NCBI GenBank assembly: GCA_937876985.1
Contig: CALEFT010000003.1
Span: 1-47,051, forward strand
DNA length: 47,051 bases
From: an uncultured Clostridia bacterium
GTDB lineage: Bacteria; Bacillota; Clostridia; Saccharofermentanales; Saccharofermentanaceae
Reading direction: 5' to 3'
Positions 16,621 through 24,478 of this stretch are shown piece after piece. The position numbers and the translations under genes were made by a program. Under the pieces are notes generated by a model, which saw only the letters and a program-made list of their open reading frames with translations, was not told the origin of the DNA and did no database searches. Numbering within the stretch: position 1 is the stretch's first letter; every line of letters starts with the position of its first letter.

Positions 16621-16652
16621 AACCGTGCTCGTCCATATAGAAGAACACGGTT
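16621..16652. terminator. Bidirectional hairpin terminator
   Basis: AACCGTG (16621-16627) pairs with CACGGTT (16646-16652), with a short inner extension. On the minus strand it is followed by TTTATATT and lies 59 bases after the TspO stop. It may also end transcripts from paralog 5. Confidence 0.55.
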
Positions 16653-16710
16653 GAAATTTGCACGTGAATAATAAAAACTAGTAGTTAATTATAAGTTTCT
16701 CGTCTCGTCG

Positions 16711-17220
16711 TTAGTTGAGAATTGCAATTCCAAGGTTAAGATATGCAGCGAAGGTCGTCCAAATGAGAAGTGGAGCGAAGCAGAGGGCGGCTGCTTTTCG
16801 GATGCGGGCGGAAACTACAACAAGTGCGATTATCATGAGCCACATGATGATGAGCCACACAAAAGATACGTAATACATCTCCGCGGTGAAGAATAGAATC
16901 GACCAGAAGAAGTTGAAGAATAGCTGGATGAAGTAAACCATCATTGCCATCCTGCGGTTTCTGCGTGCTTCGTCGGTGGTGCGGCTTGATGTGTAGAGCA
17001 GGAAGCTGCCGATACCCATTAGGATGTATAGTATTGTCCAGACCACTCCGAAAAGGTATCCCGGAGGTGCGAGTGGGGGCTTACGCATGAGGTCGAATTC
17101 GAGCATGGCGTCTGATGTCAGAAATGATGACAGTGCGCCGACTGCGAGTGGGATTATTACTAGCGCAATGAACATTGCAACCTTGCGAGGTGTGGACATA
17201 GGTGTGATTGTCTTTTCCAT
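16711..17220 (-). CDS. tspO: TspO/MBR family membrane protein
   Basis: The 169-residue protein has five hydrophobic segments and the family hallmarks: KPPLAPPGYLFGVVWTILY between helices 1 and 2, FIQLFFNFFWSILFF in helix 3, and WTTFAAYLNLGIAILN at the C-terminus. TspO proteins bind porphyrins and other hydrophobic ligands in the membrane and have been linked to tetrapyrrole and redox signalling. The length matches the family. The ATG at 17220 follows a purine-rich AAAGGAG. It lies alone on the minus strand, downstream of the repeat array. Confidence 0.93.
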   Translation of the reverse strand: MEKTITPMSTPRKVAMFIALVIIPLAVGALSSFLTSDAMLEFDLMRKPPLAPPGYLFGVVWTILYILMGIGSFLLYTSSRTTDEARRNRRMAMMVYFIQLFFNFFWSILFFTAEMYYVSFVWLIIMWLMIIALVVVSARIRKAAALCFAPLLIWTTFAAYLNLGIAILN

Positions 17221-17676
17221 ATAAAATCTCCTTTCGTTTATATGATGCCTAATTCTAGCGTTATGAGGGCTGGTTTCTTCGTGAAAGGCGTGGCGGAATT
17301 TTGTGATGATATTGGCAAAATTGTGTTTGAAGTGAGGTAGGGAGCCAATGCGGCTAGAAAGTCGGTTTCAGCAGAAAGTTCACCCAGGAAGCCCTGTTTT
17401 GATGAACTTTTTGCTGAACTAGGGGTTATCAGCAGATAGTTCACCCAGGAGGCCTCGTTTTGATGAACTTCTTGCTGAACAAGGGGTTATCAGCAGATAG
17501 TTCACCCAGGAGACCCTGTTTTGATGAACTTCTTGCTGAAATAGGGGTTATCAGCAGATAGTTCATCCAGGAAGCCCCGTTTTGATGAACTTCTTGCTGA
17601 ACTTGGCGTTTTCAGAACCTTCAGCAAATACTGCCTTTCATAGTCCGATTACTAACGGAGAGCACTGGACTAAAAC
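17221..17676. other. Intergenic region dominated by a tandem hairpin repeat
   Basis: Of 456 bases without a gene, 244 are the four-copy 61-bp repeat (17369-17612). The remainder, 17221-17368, contains the TspO ribosome site and unremarkable sequence. A minus-strand frame at 17238-17444 runs into the repeats and has no ribosome site. Confidence 0.6.
17369..17612 (+). repeat. Four tandem copies of a 61-bp hairpin-forming repeat
   Basis: Copies are 17369-17429, 17430-17490, 17491-17551 and 17552-17612, differing at only a few positions each. In each unit the left part (CAGCAGATAGTTCACCC) is an imperfect inverted repeat of the right part (GATGAACTTCTTGCTG), so each unit can fold into a hairpin. 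There are no unique spacers, so it is not a CRISPR. The same sequence appears inverted at the window end (46997-47051). Confidence 0.9.
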
Positions 17677-18204
17677 CTAATCGTTTTTACTAACGCGCTC
17701 GTCTATCAGCTGCAACACCCTAAGTTCTCTTTGTATCATTATCTCGTCGAAAAAGTCCTCCGACTTGTACTTTGAGTTAGTATCGATTGCCTCGCTTAGG
17801 TCGACAAACTTGAGGACGAAGCCAGCTTCCTTCTCATAGTCGTCAAGATTTTGACTCGAAGTCTCTTTCATAACCTCGCAGAAATAGTAGAAGTTTTCTT
17901 GCTCGAAAAGCGTATCAAAACTCTTGTTACTTCTCTGCCTTCTCAAAACACTTCCGAATTCTTGTACTGACTTCGGAATAACTATAAGTCCCGTTTCTTC
18001 CTTAACCTCACGAATTAGAGCTTCAACTTTATCTTCATCGTCATGAATACCACCGCCAGGAAATTTGTAGTATTTTTCTTTCTCACTATATACTAGAGCA
18101 ATTCTCCCGTTATCGTCAAAGATGATTCCGCGTGCGGATGGTCGTCTATATACGTGATTGGTTCCTTCGTAATCTTGTAAATCAATTTGAAATAACTGTT
18201 CCAT
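17677..18204 (-). CDS. Nudix hydrolase
   Basis: The Nudix box is complete: GGGIHDDEDKVEALIREVKEETGL, fitting GX5EX7REUXEEXGU. The protein would hydrolyse a nucleoside diphosphate linked to another moiety, using Mg2+ held by the REVKEE glutamates. The N-terminal part has RRPSARGIIFDDNGRIALVYSEKEKYYKFP, the strand before the box. The ATG at 18204 (MEQLFQ) is chosen because GGAGAGG lies upstream, though at a long spacing; a GTG at 18237 has no ribosome site. One exact decamer copy is at 17902-17911. Substrate unknown. Confidence 0.9.
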   Translation of the reverse strand: MEQLFQIDLQDYEGTNHVYRRPSARGIIFDDNGRIALVYSEKEKYYKFPGGGIHDDEDKVEALIREVKEETGLIVIPKSVQEFGSVLRRQRSNKSFDTLFEQENFYYFCEVMKETSSQNLDDYEKEAGFVLKFVDLSEAIDTNSKYKSEDFFDEIMIQRELRVLQLIDERVSKND

Positions 18205-18292
18205 ATGTAAATACTGTACCTCTCCTATACCTTGCACATGAAGCTAGCGAATGAACTCTACAACACATATTATAACAATATCGTAAAAAAAC

Positions 18293-18326
18293 CAAAAAAA
18301 ATCGCCTCGAACGAATCGAGACGATT
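18293..18326 (-). terminator. Terminator of the ferredoxin gene
   Basis: On the minus strand AATCGTCTCGA pairs with TCGAGGCGATT around a 5-base loop, followed by a run of T (18316-18326 with 18300-18310, T-run to 18293). Confidence 0.85.
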
Positions 18327-18347
18327 TGTTATTCTATTCCGAATGAA

Positions 18348-18518
18348 TTACTGTGCGGAAATAGCGGAAATAGGACATGTGCCCTCGCAAGCGCCACAGT
18401 CGATGCATGTATCAGCATCAATGTTGTACTGTGTATCTCCCTGAGAAATAGCAGATACTGGGCAACCATCAGCGCAGCTACCGCAAGAAATGCAAGCGTC
18501 AGAAATTACATATGCCAT
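18348..18518 (-). CDS. 2[4Fe-4S] ferredoxin
   Basis: This 56-residue protein was found by direct translation. Two cluster motifs are present: Cys9, 12, 15 and Cys19-Pro, then Cys38, 41, 44 and Cys48-Pro, each in the CxxCxxCxxxCP pattern. The two halves (ACISCGSCADGCPVSAIS and TCIDCGACEGTCPISAIS) show the internal duplication of clostridial ferredoxins. It carries low-potential electrons in the cytosol. AGGAGG precedes the ATG at 18518, a TATAAT lies at 18550-18555 on the minus strand, and a strong terminator follows, so it is a monocistronic, probably highly expressed gene. Confidence 0.97.
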   Translation of the reverse strand: MAYVISDACISCGSCADGCPVSAISQGDTQYNIDADTCIDCGACEGTCPISAISAQ

Positions 18519-18642
18519 TGGTCGGTCCTCCTTATGTTTTGATACCTGTATTATACATTAGTTTTACTAATTTGCACGCAAAATTTATTTACTCGCTAGC
18601 CACTTTGATTTGGTGCAATCTCCTAGCATTAATGAATAATCG

Positions 18643-19659
18643 TTAGTTATTGTCTTCGTTAGACTCAACGCAACTTGTGATTACTGGACAAGTCTCGCAT
18701 CTACCTGTGCAGCCACTTGGTCTTCCACCCTTTCTAGCGCTAGAGTACGATTGCGAATTAGAATTAGAATCATCATTATCACTCGCATTTTCATTAGAAC
18801 TAGCGTCGTCACCATCAATTTCTTCTGGTGATACCTTAGGTACTAGGTCTGGATTAAGTGGTTCTAGCTGTGCCCAATCGTATACTGTCTGCTCAACGCC
18901 TTCTTCACTTTCGAATTTTACTGTTACTTTCTCTGCGAGAAGATTTACGTCAGCTACGATGCCTGAACCTTCTGGTGTTCTAATCTTTTTACCCTGCTTT
19001 GGCAAACGACGGTGTGCGTCTTCGTAGGCTTCCTTTTCGAACTGGAGGCAGCACATGAGGCGGCCGCAAGCGCCGTTAAGCTTTGTTGGGTTCAAGGACA
19101 TACCCTGGTCGCGTGCCATTCGAAGTGTGACTGGAGCGAATTTGTCGAGGAATGTGCAGCAGCAAAGTTCTCTGCCGCATACGCCGATGCCGCCAACGAG
19201 GCTAGCCTGGTCTCTCGAGCCGATCTGACGAAGCTCGATTCTCGCCTTGAAGGTCGCTGCCAAGTCCTTGACGAGCTCACGGAAGTCTACGCGGTTGTCG
19301 GAAGTAAAGTAGAACAAAATCTTCTTGCCGTCAAAAGCAAAAACCGCGTCAACAAGGTTCATGTCAAGCCCGCGCTTTGTGATGAAGTATTGGCACTTGT
19401 CGTATGCCTCGCGCTCCTTTTGCTTCTTTATCGAATAACGCTCGATTTCCTTCTCGTTTGCCATACGCAAAACTGGCAACACGTCCTCTGTAATCTGACT
19501 GTCGTCAATGTCGTATGGCTCCTCGACAACGTGCGCGAGGTCAAGTCCTACGCTTGTCTCTACCATAACTGCGTCGCCGATTGTTAAGTTTAGATCATTA
19601 CATGTAAATCTATAACTTTTGCCCGCGTCGTGGAAGCGAACATATACTAACTTTGCCAT
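18643..19659 (-). CDS. ricT: PSP1 domain protein RicT (YaaT)
   Basis: The protein carries the PSP1 C-terminal domain with the Cys-rich signature GGIGVCGRELCCCTFLDKF and, further on, NGACGRLMCCLQFE. In Bacillus, RicT joins RicA and RicF in an Fe-S complex that guides RNase Y-dependent mRNA processing and sporulation. The gene order tmk-holB-ricT matches Bacillus. After the domain there is a Ser/Asn/Asp-rich tail and a terminal Cys cluster (SGCTGRCETCPVITSC), possibly another metal site. The ATG at 19659 (MAKLVYVRF) follows AGAAGGAG; an open frame continues to 19719. Confidence 0.92.
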   Translation of the reverse strand: MAKLVYVRFHDAGKSYRFTCNDLNLTIGDAVMVETSVGLDLAHVVEEPYDIDDSQITEDVLPVLRMANEKEIERYSIKKQKEREAYDKCQYFITKRGLDMNLVDAVFAFDGKKILFYFTSDNRVDFRELVKDLAATFKARIELRQIGSRDQASLVGGIGVCGRELCCCTFLDKFAPVTLRMARDQGMSLNPTKLNGACGRLMCCLQFEKEAYEDAHRRLPKQGKKIRTPEGSGIVADVNLLAEKVTVKFESEEGVEQTVYDWAQLEPLNPDLVPKVSPEEIDGDDASSNENASDNDDSNSNSQSYSSARKGGRPSGCTGRCETCPVITSCVESNEDNN

Positions 19660-19756
19660 TTTTATTTCTCCTTCTAATCCGTTCTTTCTTATTGTTTGCG
19701 CATCACTTCTGCTCATCACTTCTGCGCATCTTTGGTCTGCGCGTCGTGCGCGTCTT

Positions 19757-20779
19757 TTATGTGAACTCCTTTTTCAAGGATATCAGCATGTCGCATGCTG
19801 CAAGCTCGAAGTTCATGTTGCTTTCTAGCCTTTTCGAGAAGGTCGTAAGGTGCCCCACTGCCGCGACATACTTGGCGGTCGTAACCTGCGGATTCTTCTC
19901 AATATATTGACTTAGCTTTTGCCTATAGTCCTCGTTTAATATCGGCGAGTTCGCGCTCTTACGGAGCAGACACAAATCACCATAAATCCAAGTCATTAGG
20001 CTAATTACCTCGTCGATGCTCGCCTTCTCCTTCTCTAGCTGAGGGTACTTCTCGTATAGAAGCGCCGTGTAGCTTAAGTGCCTAATCTCTAAGCAAAGCT
20101 CTAGCATCTCATCGCGCATTCTCGAAAAGCTTTTGTCCTCCATAAGACTTTGTGCTCTGCCAATTACGCCCGAAGAAAAGTTCGCGAAAAAGCTAAGCTT
20201 GTCCTCATCCATTCTCTCCTCTGGCTCTAGCTTCGCGTTCGAATACCGAAGCACCTTGACGATTTCCTGGTTCGTGTAGGATAGCAGTTTAAACTCTACT
20301 AGTCTCGACATTACTGTCGGCAAAAGTCTTGTCGCATCTACACATGTAAGCACGAACACGACATTTGCTGGTGGCTCTTCGAGAGATTTCAGCAAGGCGT
20401 TTTGTCCTGCCTCGTTAAGACCGTCAGCCTCTATTACAAAAACCTTATATCTCGCAAGCTGCGGACTAATCGCGACCTCCCCAATTACTCGTTCTCTAAT
20501 CGTGTCGACCTTGATTAACCCCTTCTCGTCATCAATATCTACATAGATGATGTCCGGATGGCTTCCACCTAACGCATATTTACATGCATTACATTCATCG
20601 CAAGCTCCATTTTCTGTTGGATGCTCACACACTAAGCCTCGTGCAAATTCCATAGCAAAACTAGTCTTTCCCATTCCGTCCTCGCCAGTAATTACTAGTG
20701 CGTGAGGCGTCTTGCCATTTATTGCACGAATTAAACTTCTTTTTGTGCTATCTTGTCCAACAAACTTCTCAAAACTCAT
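19757..20779 (-). CDS. holB: DNA polymerase III delta' subunit (clamp loader)
   Basis: The 340-residue protein is an AAA+ clamp-loader subunit: Walker A GEDGMGKTSFA near residue 33, a zinc module with four cysteines (CEHPTENGACDECNAC), then NEAGQNALLKSLEEPPANVVFVLTC, the signature of gamma/delta' subunits, and MSRLVEF at the arginine-finger position (SRC in many homologs). The C-terminal helical collar follows. It loads the beta clamp during replication. It is 67 bases downstream of tmk and 97 upstream of ricT, the conserved Firmicute order. An exact decamer copy lies at 20121-20130. Confidence 0.93.
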   Translation of the reverse strand: MSFEKFVGQDSTKRSLIRAINGKTPHALVITGEDGMGKTSFAMEFARGLVCEHPTENGACDECNACKYALGGSHPDIIYVDIDDEKGLIKVDTIRERVIGEVAISPQLARYKVFVIEADGLNEAGQNALLKSLEEPPANVVFVLTCVDATRLLPTVMSRLVEFKLLSYTNQEIVKVLRYSNAKLEPEERMDEDKLSFFANFSSGVIGRAQSLMEDKSFSRMRDEMLELCLEIRHLSYTALLYEKYPQLEKEKASIDEVISLMTWIYGDLCLLRKSANSPILNEDYRQKLSQYIEKNPQVTTAKYVAAVGHLTTFSKRLESNMNFELAACDMLISLKKEFT

Positions 20780-20845
20780 CTATTTCTATTCTTCCTACAA
20801 AACCACCAAATGTCTTTTCTACAAAATGTCGCTACCTGCCAAATT

Positions 20846-21466
20846 TTACTTCGCATTAATGAAATCAAGCACTATATCCTTAATGTCTTCATGTATCTCG
20901 TCTGGTACTCTAGCGGCGTCAATTATCTTAATTCTGTCTGGCTCTTCTTCTCCTGCTTCCAAATATCCGCGGCGCACGTCCTCTTGGAATTTCGTTCCAA
21001 GTGCCTCGATTCTGTCCTCTGCCTCGTCGCGTCCAAAACGCCTTTCTAGCGCCGTCTTCACATCGATGTCGAGCACGAACGTTAGGTCCGGCTTAAGTCC
21101 AGAAGTCGCGAACATATTAAGAGCCTTTACCATGTCCTTGCCAAGGTCTCTTGCCACACCCTGGTACGCATAGGACGAGTCGTAAAATCTGTCGCACAAA
21201 ACAATCTTGCCGCTTAGAATCGAAGGCCTTATAACTTCCTCCGTAATCTGCGCTCTTGCTGCCTCGAAAAGCAGCAACTCCGCCATCGGAACCATCATGT
21301 CGTTCTTCTTGGACAAAAGAAGCTCGCGAATCTTCTCTCCAATAACTGTTCCACCTGGCTCTCTAACATAGAGAATGTCATATCCAAGGCTAGTCAACAA
21401 TTCAGAAAGCATCGTTAGCTGTGTGCTCTTGCCACAACCATCGATTCCTTCGAAAGTAATCAACAT
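20846..21466 (-). CDS. tmk: Thymidylate kinase
   Basis: This enzyme phosphorylates dTMP to dTDP. Motifs: P-loop FEGIDGCGKSTQ at the very N-terminus, YVREPGGTVIGEKIRELLLS for the dTMP site, and DRFYDSSYAYQGVARDLG (DR-F/Y-x-D-S-S) with a lid region after ERRFGRDEAEDRIE. The start MLITFEG at 21466 has AAGGA eight bases upstream; a longer frame to 21496 adds ten residues. About 206 residues is normal. It lies in the probable fol-tmk-holB-ricT operon. One exact decamer copy is at 21263-21272. Confidence 0.95.
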   Translation of the reverse strand: MLITFEGIDGCGKSTQLTMLSELLTSLGYDILYVREPGGTVIGEKIRELLLSKKNDMMVPMAELLLFEAARAQITEEVIRPSILSGKIVLCDRFYDSSYAYQGVARDLGKDMVKALNMFATSGLKPDLTFVLDIDVKTALERRFGRDEAEDRIEALGTKFQEDVRRGYLEAGEEEPDRIKIIDAARVPDEIHEDIKDIVLDFINAK

Positions 21467-21538
21467 TCCCATGTCCTTATGTGCGATTGTCTCCATTGCT
21501 TTCTATTGCTCCCTATTACGCCCTATTGTCCTAAGTTC

Positions 21539-22069
21539 TTAGTCAAGCTTAACTGTATGGATATTTGCTATCTCTAGCCAGATTTCCTTCTCGATTCTCT
21601 CGTTGTCGCGCTTAATATCTTCTAATGTTTCTTCCGCCTTCACCTCACGGTTCTTGCGATTCTTACGCTCGCCACGCTCCCCACGATCATTATAGAAATT
21701 ATTTCCATGATTCTTCTTAGGATTATTCTGACGGCCACCCTTGGACTGTCCTTCGTTTCTGTCCTGCGTAGCATTTGAAGTTTGGCCCTGATTATTCTCG
21801 TGTCTATCTGCACGATTGTTTCTTGGACCTCTGTCATTTCTTTCTCCACGATCTGTGCGTTCTACACGCTCTACACCTTCAACGGCATTCATGTCGTCTC
21901 TTTGTCTATTGTCTCTTCTTCCAGAATTTCTATATCTGTTATTTCTGTAATTATTTCTTCTGTTATTTCTGTGGTGCCCACCATTATTATTTCCGCCGTT
22001 GTTATTAGCAGCACCTGCACCAGCGTTTGGATTGCCGTTATTTGTTCTTGGCTTATTGTTATCGTCCAT
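21539..22069 (-). CDS. Disordered Asn/Arg/Gly-rich protein
   Basis: The 176-residue product is almost entirely low-complexity: an Asn/Gly/Arg N-terminal part, a middle with repeated RTDRGERNDRGPRNN-like units, and a Lys/Asn stretch with GERGERKNRKNR. Only the last 35 residues (EETLEDIKRDNERIEKEIWLEIANIHTVKLD) look like a folded helix. RGG/RNN-type composition is typical of RNA-binding or condensate-forming proteins. The reading frame is supported by a strong GGAGG ribosome site before ATG 22069 and by its place between folBK and tmk. No family is recognised. Confidence 0.75.
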   Translation of the reverse strand: MDDNNKPRTNNGNPNAGAGAANNNGGNNNGGHHRNNRRNNYRNNRYRNSGRRDNRQRDDMNAVEGVERVERTDRGERNDRGPRNNRADRHENNQGQTSNATQDRNEGQSKGGRQNNPKKNHGNNFYNDRGERGERKNRKNREVKAEETLEDIKRDNERIEKEIWLEIANIHTVKLD

Positions 22070-22115
22070 TGTATCCTCCGATTACTATGTTAGTTCTTAA
22101 CCTTCTTATTATATA

Positions 22116-22946
22116 TCAAATGTCCAAATCTTTCACTTTTCTTACCATCTTGTCTTCCGGGATAACCACATCAAGGCTCCTAAGTTCCGACAAAGGCTTA
22201 AGCACAAAGGCTCTCTCGTACATTCTCGGATGCGGTATCGTCAAGTCTGGATCGTTCATCTCTAGGTCGTCATAAAGTAACACATCTACATCTATCGTTC
22301 TTGGCCCAAATCTAATCGTCCTCTCACGCCTTAGGTCTGTCTCGATGCCTTGCGCCATCATTAGCACCTCATGTGGCGTCATGCTCGTCCAAAAGCTAAC
22401 CACCGTGTTCAAGAAATTCGGCTGGTCCTCATAGCCTACTGGCTCCGTCTCATATATCGAAGCTACCTTCACCGCGTAATTTTTCTTATTCGCACGTATC
22501 GTCTTTATCGCCGCCTCCAAATTCGCTCTAGTATCACCCATGTTTCCTCCGAGCGACAAGTACACCTTGTGCCCCATTTCTTCTAGCGTGCGTTCAATCG
22601 TAAACTTCATCGTCTTAAACTCGCCTTCAACTGGTGCACTCGGTTTTGAAACCTCGACACTTGCCTTTACTAAGCCCTTGGCGCGTCCCTTTTCGAAAAG
22701 GACCTCCAAGCACAAAAAAGCCAAATGCTCGATAAGGTCGCAGGACGACTCTCCTACTACTCTCGCGATTTCCGTGTATACACTGCTATAATCGATAGTA
22801 TCGTTAAGATTGTCCGTTATCGCGCCCTTGTTCTTATCAAAACAGAGCTCGCAAGTGATGTAGAAATACTGCCCGTCACGCTTCTCTTCTGGGAGAACGC
22901 CAACGTGGCTATATATCTTCATCTGCTCCATTAAAATCCTGTCCAT
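22116..22946 (-). CDS. folK: Bifunctional dihydroneopterin aldolase / HPPK
   Basis: Two folate enzymes are fused. Residues 1-120 are dihydroneopterin aldolase (MDRILMEQMKIYSHVGVLPEEKRDGQYFYI, later TIDYSSVYTEIARVV and LIEHLAFL). Residues 125-276 are 6-hydroxymethyl-7,8-dihydropterin pyrophosphokinase (VYLSLGGNMGDTRANLEAAI, ASIYETEPVGYEDQPNFLNTV, and RFGPRTIDVDVLLYDD then IPHPRMYERAFVLKPL). It converts dihydroneopterin to the pyrophosphate used by DHPS. Such FolB-FolK fusions are common in Clostridia. The gene follows folP in the folE-folP-folBK order of the pathway. Confidence 0.95.
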   Translation of the reverse strand: MDRILMEQMKIYSHVGVLPEEKRDGQYFYITCELCFDKNKGAITDNLNDTIDYSSVYTEIARVVGESSCDLIEHLAFLCLEVLFEKGRAKGLVKASVEVSKPSAPVEGEFKTMKFTIERTLEEMGHKVYLSLGGNMGDTRANLEAAIKTIRANKKNYAVKVASIYETEPVGYEDQPNFLNTVVSFWTSMTPHEVLMMAQGIETDLRRERTIRFGPRTIDVDVLLYDDLEMNDPDLTIPHPRMYERAFVLKPLSELRSLDVVIPEDKMVRKVKDLDI

Positions 22947-23006
22947 TTGGTTTACTCCTATCGTTTGTCTTTGTAGCGAAGTCTTCCACGAGCCCAGTCG
23001 CGAATT

Positions 23007-23828
23007 TTACTCCAAATAATTCTTAAGTAAGGCGACATCATGAACCCTTACGATTCGCGCCCTGCTAGCTAATGCTTCGGCGTGAACCTGAACCGACTTT
23101 AGAATTATCTCGTCTTTTGTTGGCTTACGCGAAATCTCCTGCTCACAAAGGTAAGAAATCACTCGTTTATGCGACGCACCAACAAGCAAGTCGCACGGCT
23201 CATCCGCCATTAGTTCATCAAGATGTTCAAGAATGTAAACTTCTTCCTGTCTCGTTGTGCCAAAACCGATTCCTGGGTCTAGAATCAGCCTATCCATAGT
23301 AATTTCATTTGCCAAAGCAATTTCTTTGCTCTCATTAAATTGAGCCTTGATTCTTGTGATCACATCCTGAACTAAATATCCTTCAGGCGTGCTTGTCGCA
23401 TCGTTTCTTAAGTTTGCCATTGCGATTACTGTCGCACCATATTGTGAAACAACCTTCGCCATATCCTTATCGGCACGAAGTCCATTTATGTCGTTTACTA
23501 TTCTTGCACCTGCTTCAAGTGCCGCTTTGGCAACTACAGACTTATTCGTGTCAATCGAGATTATCACGTCCTTGCGCCTATCGAGGATTCCCTTAATTAC
23601 CGGAAGGACTCGTCTAATCTCTTCTTCCTCATCCACCAAAAGCGCACCAGGTCTAGTAGATTCGCCTCCGATGTCAATAATATCAGCACCCTCGCTTAGC
23701 ATATCAAAAGCTCTAGAAACCGCAGCATCCGTATGTTCATACATACCACCATCCGAGAAGGAATCTGGTGTTACATTAAGTATGCCCATTATAAGCTTGC
23801 GACTTCCTTCTAACGCGAATTTTTGCAT
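23007..23828 (-). CDS. folP: Dihydropteroate synthase
   Basis: The TIM-barrel enzyme joins the pterin pyrophosphate to p-aminobenzoate. Signature blocks: IMGILNVTPDSFSDGGMY at the start, ADIIDIGGESTRPGA, SIDTNKSVVAKAALEAGARIVNDINGL, and LILDPGIGFGTTRQEE with VGASHKR near the end. The length of 273 residues is typical. Its ATG overlaps the folE stop (TAATG), so the two are translationally coupled. Confidence 0.96.
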   Translation of the reverse strand: MQKFALEGSRKLIMGILNVTPDSFSDGGMYEHTDAAVSRAFDMLSEGADIIDIGGESTRPGALLVDEEEEIRRVLPVIKGILDRRKDVIISIDTNKSVVAKAALEAGARIVNDINGLRADKDMAKVVSQYGATVIAMANLRNDATSTPEGYLVQDVITRIKAQFNESKEIALANEITMDRLILDPGIGFGTTRQEEVYILEHLDELMADEPCDLLVGASHKRVISYLCEQEISRKPTKDEIILKSVQVHAEALASRARIVRVHDVALLKNYLE

Positions 23829-24451
23829 TAGCCATTGCCCCTCTGTCTATTGATGAGCGCAAGTGCCTCGTTTCTCGTTCTCGCGTCTGTTCTGCAGCCG
23901 CCACGCATTGCAGAAGTGACTGTTTTCGAGCCTGGCTTACGAATTCCTCGCATCGTCATGCAAAGGTGCTCTGCCTCAATAACCACACAAACAGATGCCG
24001 CACCAATCGACTCGATAATCTGGTCCGCAATCTCCGAAGTAAGACGCTCCTGAAGCTGCGGCTTGCGCGACAATGTATCAACGATTCGAGCCACCTTCGA
24101 TAGTCCCAAAATCTTGCCATCGCGAGGAATATACACCACATGCGCCTTACCATGGAACGGAAGCAAATGATGCTCGCACATCGAATAGAAAGGAATGTCT
24201 CCGATAAGAATCATCTCGTCGTTACCTTCCTCCGTAAAGGTCTTAATATCCTGCGAAATATCGCGATGAAGTCCAGAGAAAACCTCTGCATACATTCTCG
24301 CTACACGAACCGGAGTCTCCTTCAAGCCCTCGCGCTCCGGGTCCTCGCCAATTGCCTCGATAATCATTTGAACCGCCTTCTCGATTTTCTCAAGATCCAT
24401 GTTCTCGCGGCTCTCTACTGGAATTCTATTATCTGCCTTATAGTCGTACAT
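23828..24451 (-). CDS. folE: GTP cyclohydrolase I
   Basis: First enzyme of the pterin branch, turning GTP into dihydroneopterin triphosphate. The zinc ligands are in YSMCEHHLLPFHGKAHVVYIP and in the C-terminal EAEHLCMTMRGIRKPGS; GLSKVARIVDTLSRKPQLQERLT is the conserved central helix. At 207 residues it is full length. AAGGAG precedes the ATG at 24451. The gene begins 27 bases after the stop of the upstream AraC regulator, suggesting cotranscription. Confidence 0.96.
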   Translation of the reverse strand: MYDYKADNRIPVESRENMDLEKIEKAVQMIIEAIGEDPEREGLKETPVRVARMYAEVFSGLHRDISQDIKTFTEEGNDEMILIGDIPFYSMCEHHLLPFHGKAHVVYIPRDGKILGLSKVARIVDTLSRKPQLQERLTSEIADQIIESIGAASVCVVIEAEHLCMTMRGIRKPGSKTVTSAMRGGCRTDARTRNEALALINRQRGNG

Positions 24452-24478
24452 TTTTTTCTCCTTATTTTCCTTGCACTA

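Noticed and set aside
17238..17444. Minus-strand ORF of 68 codons
   Set aside because: It runs into the hairpin repeat, has no ribosome site and reads like translated repeat sequence.
17369..17612. CRISPR array
   Set aside because: Units are directly adjacent with no unique spacers, the period is 61 bases of conserved sequence, and no cas gene is nearby.
21775..22093. Plus-strand ORFs opposite the Asn/Arg-rich gene
   Set aside because: They are Cys/Phe/Ser-rich shadows of the low-complexity minus-strand gene; the minus frame has the ribosome site and operon context.
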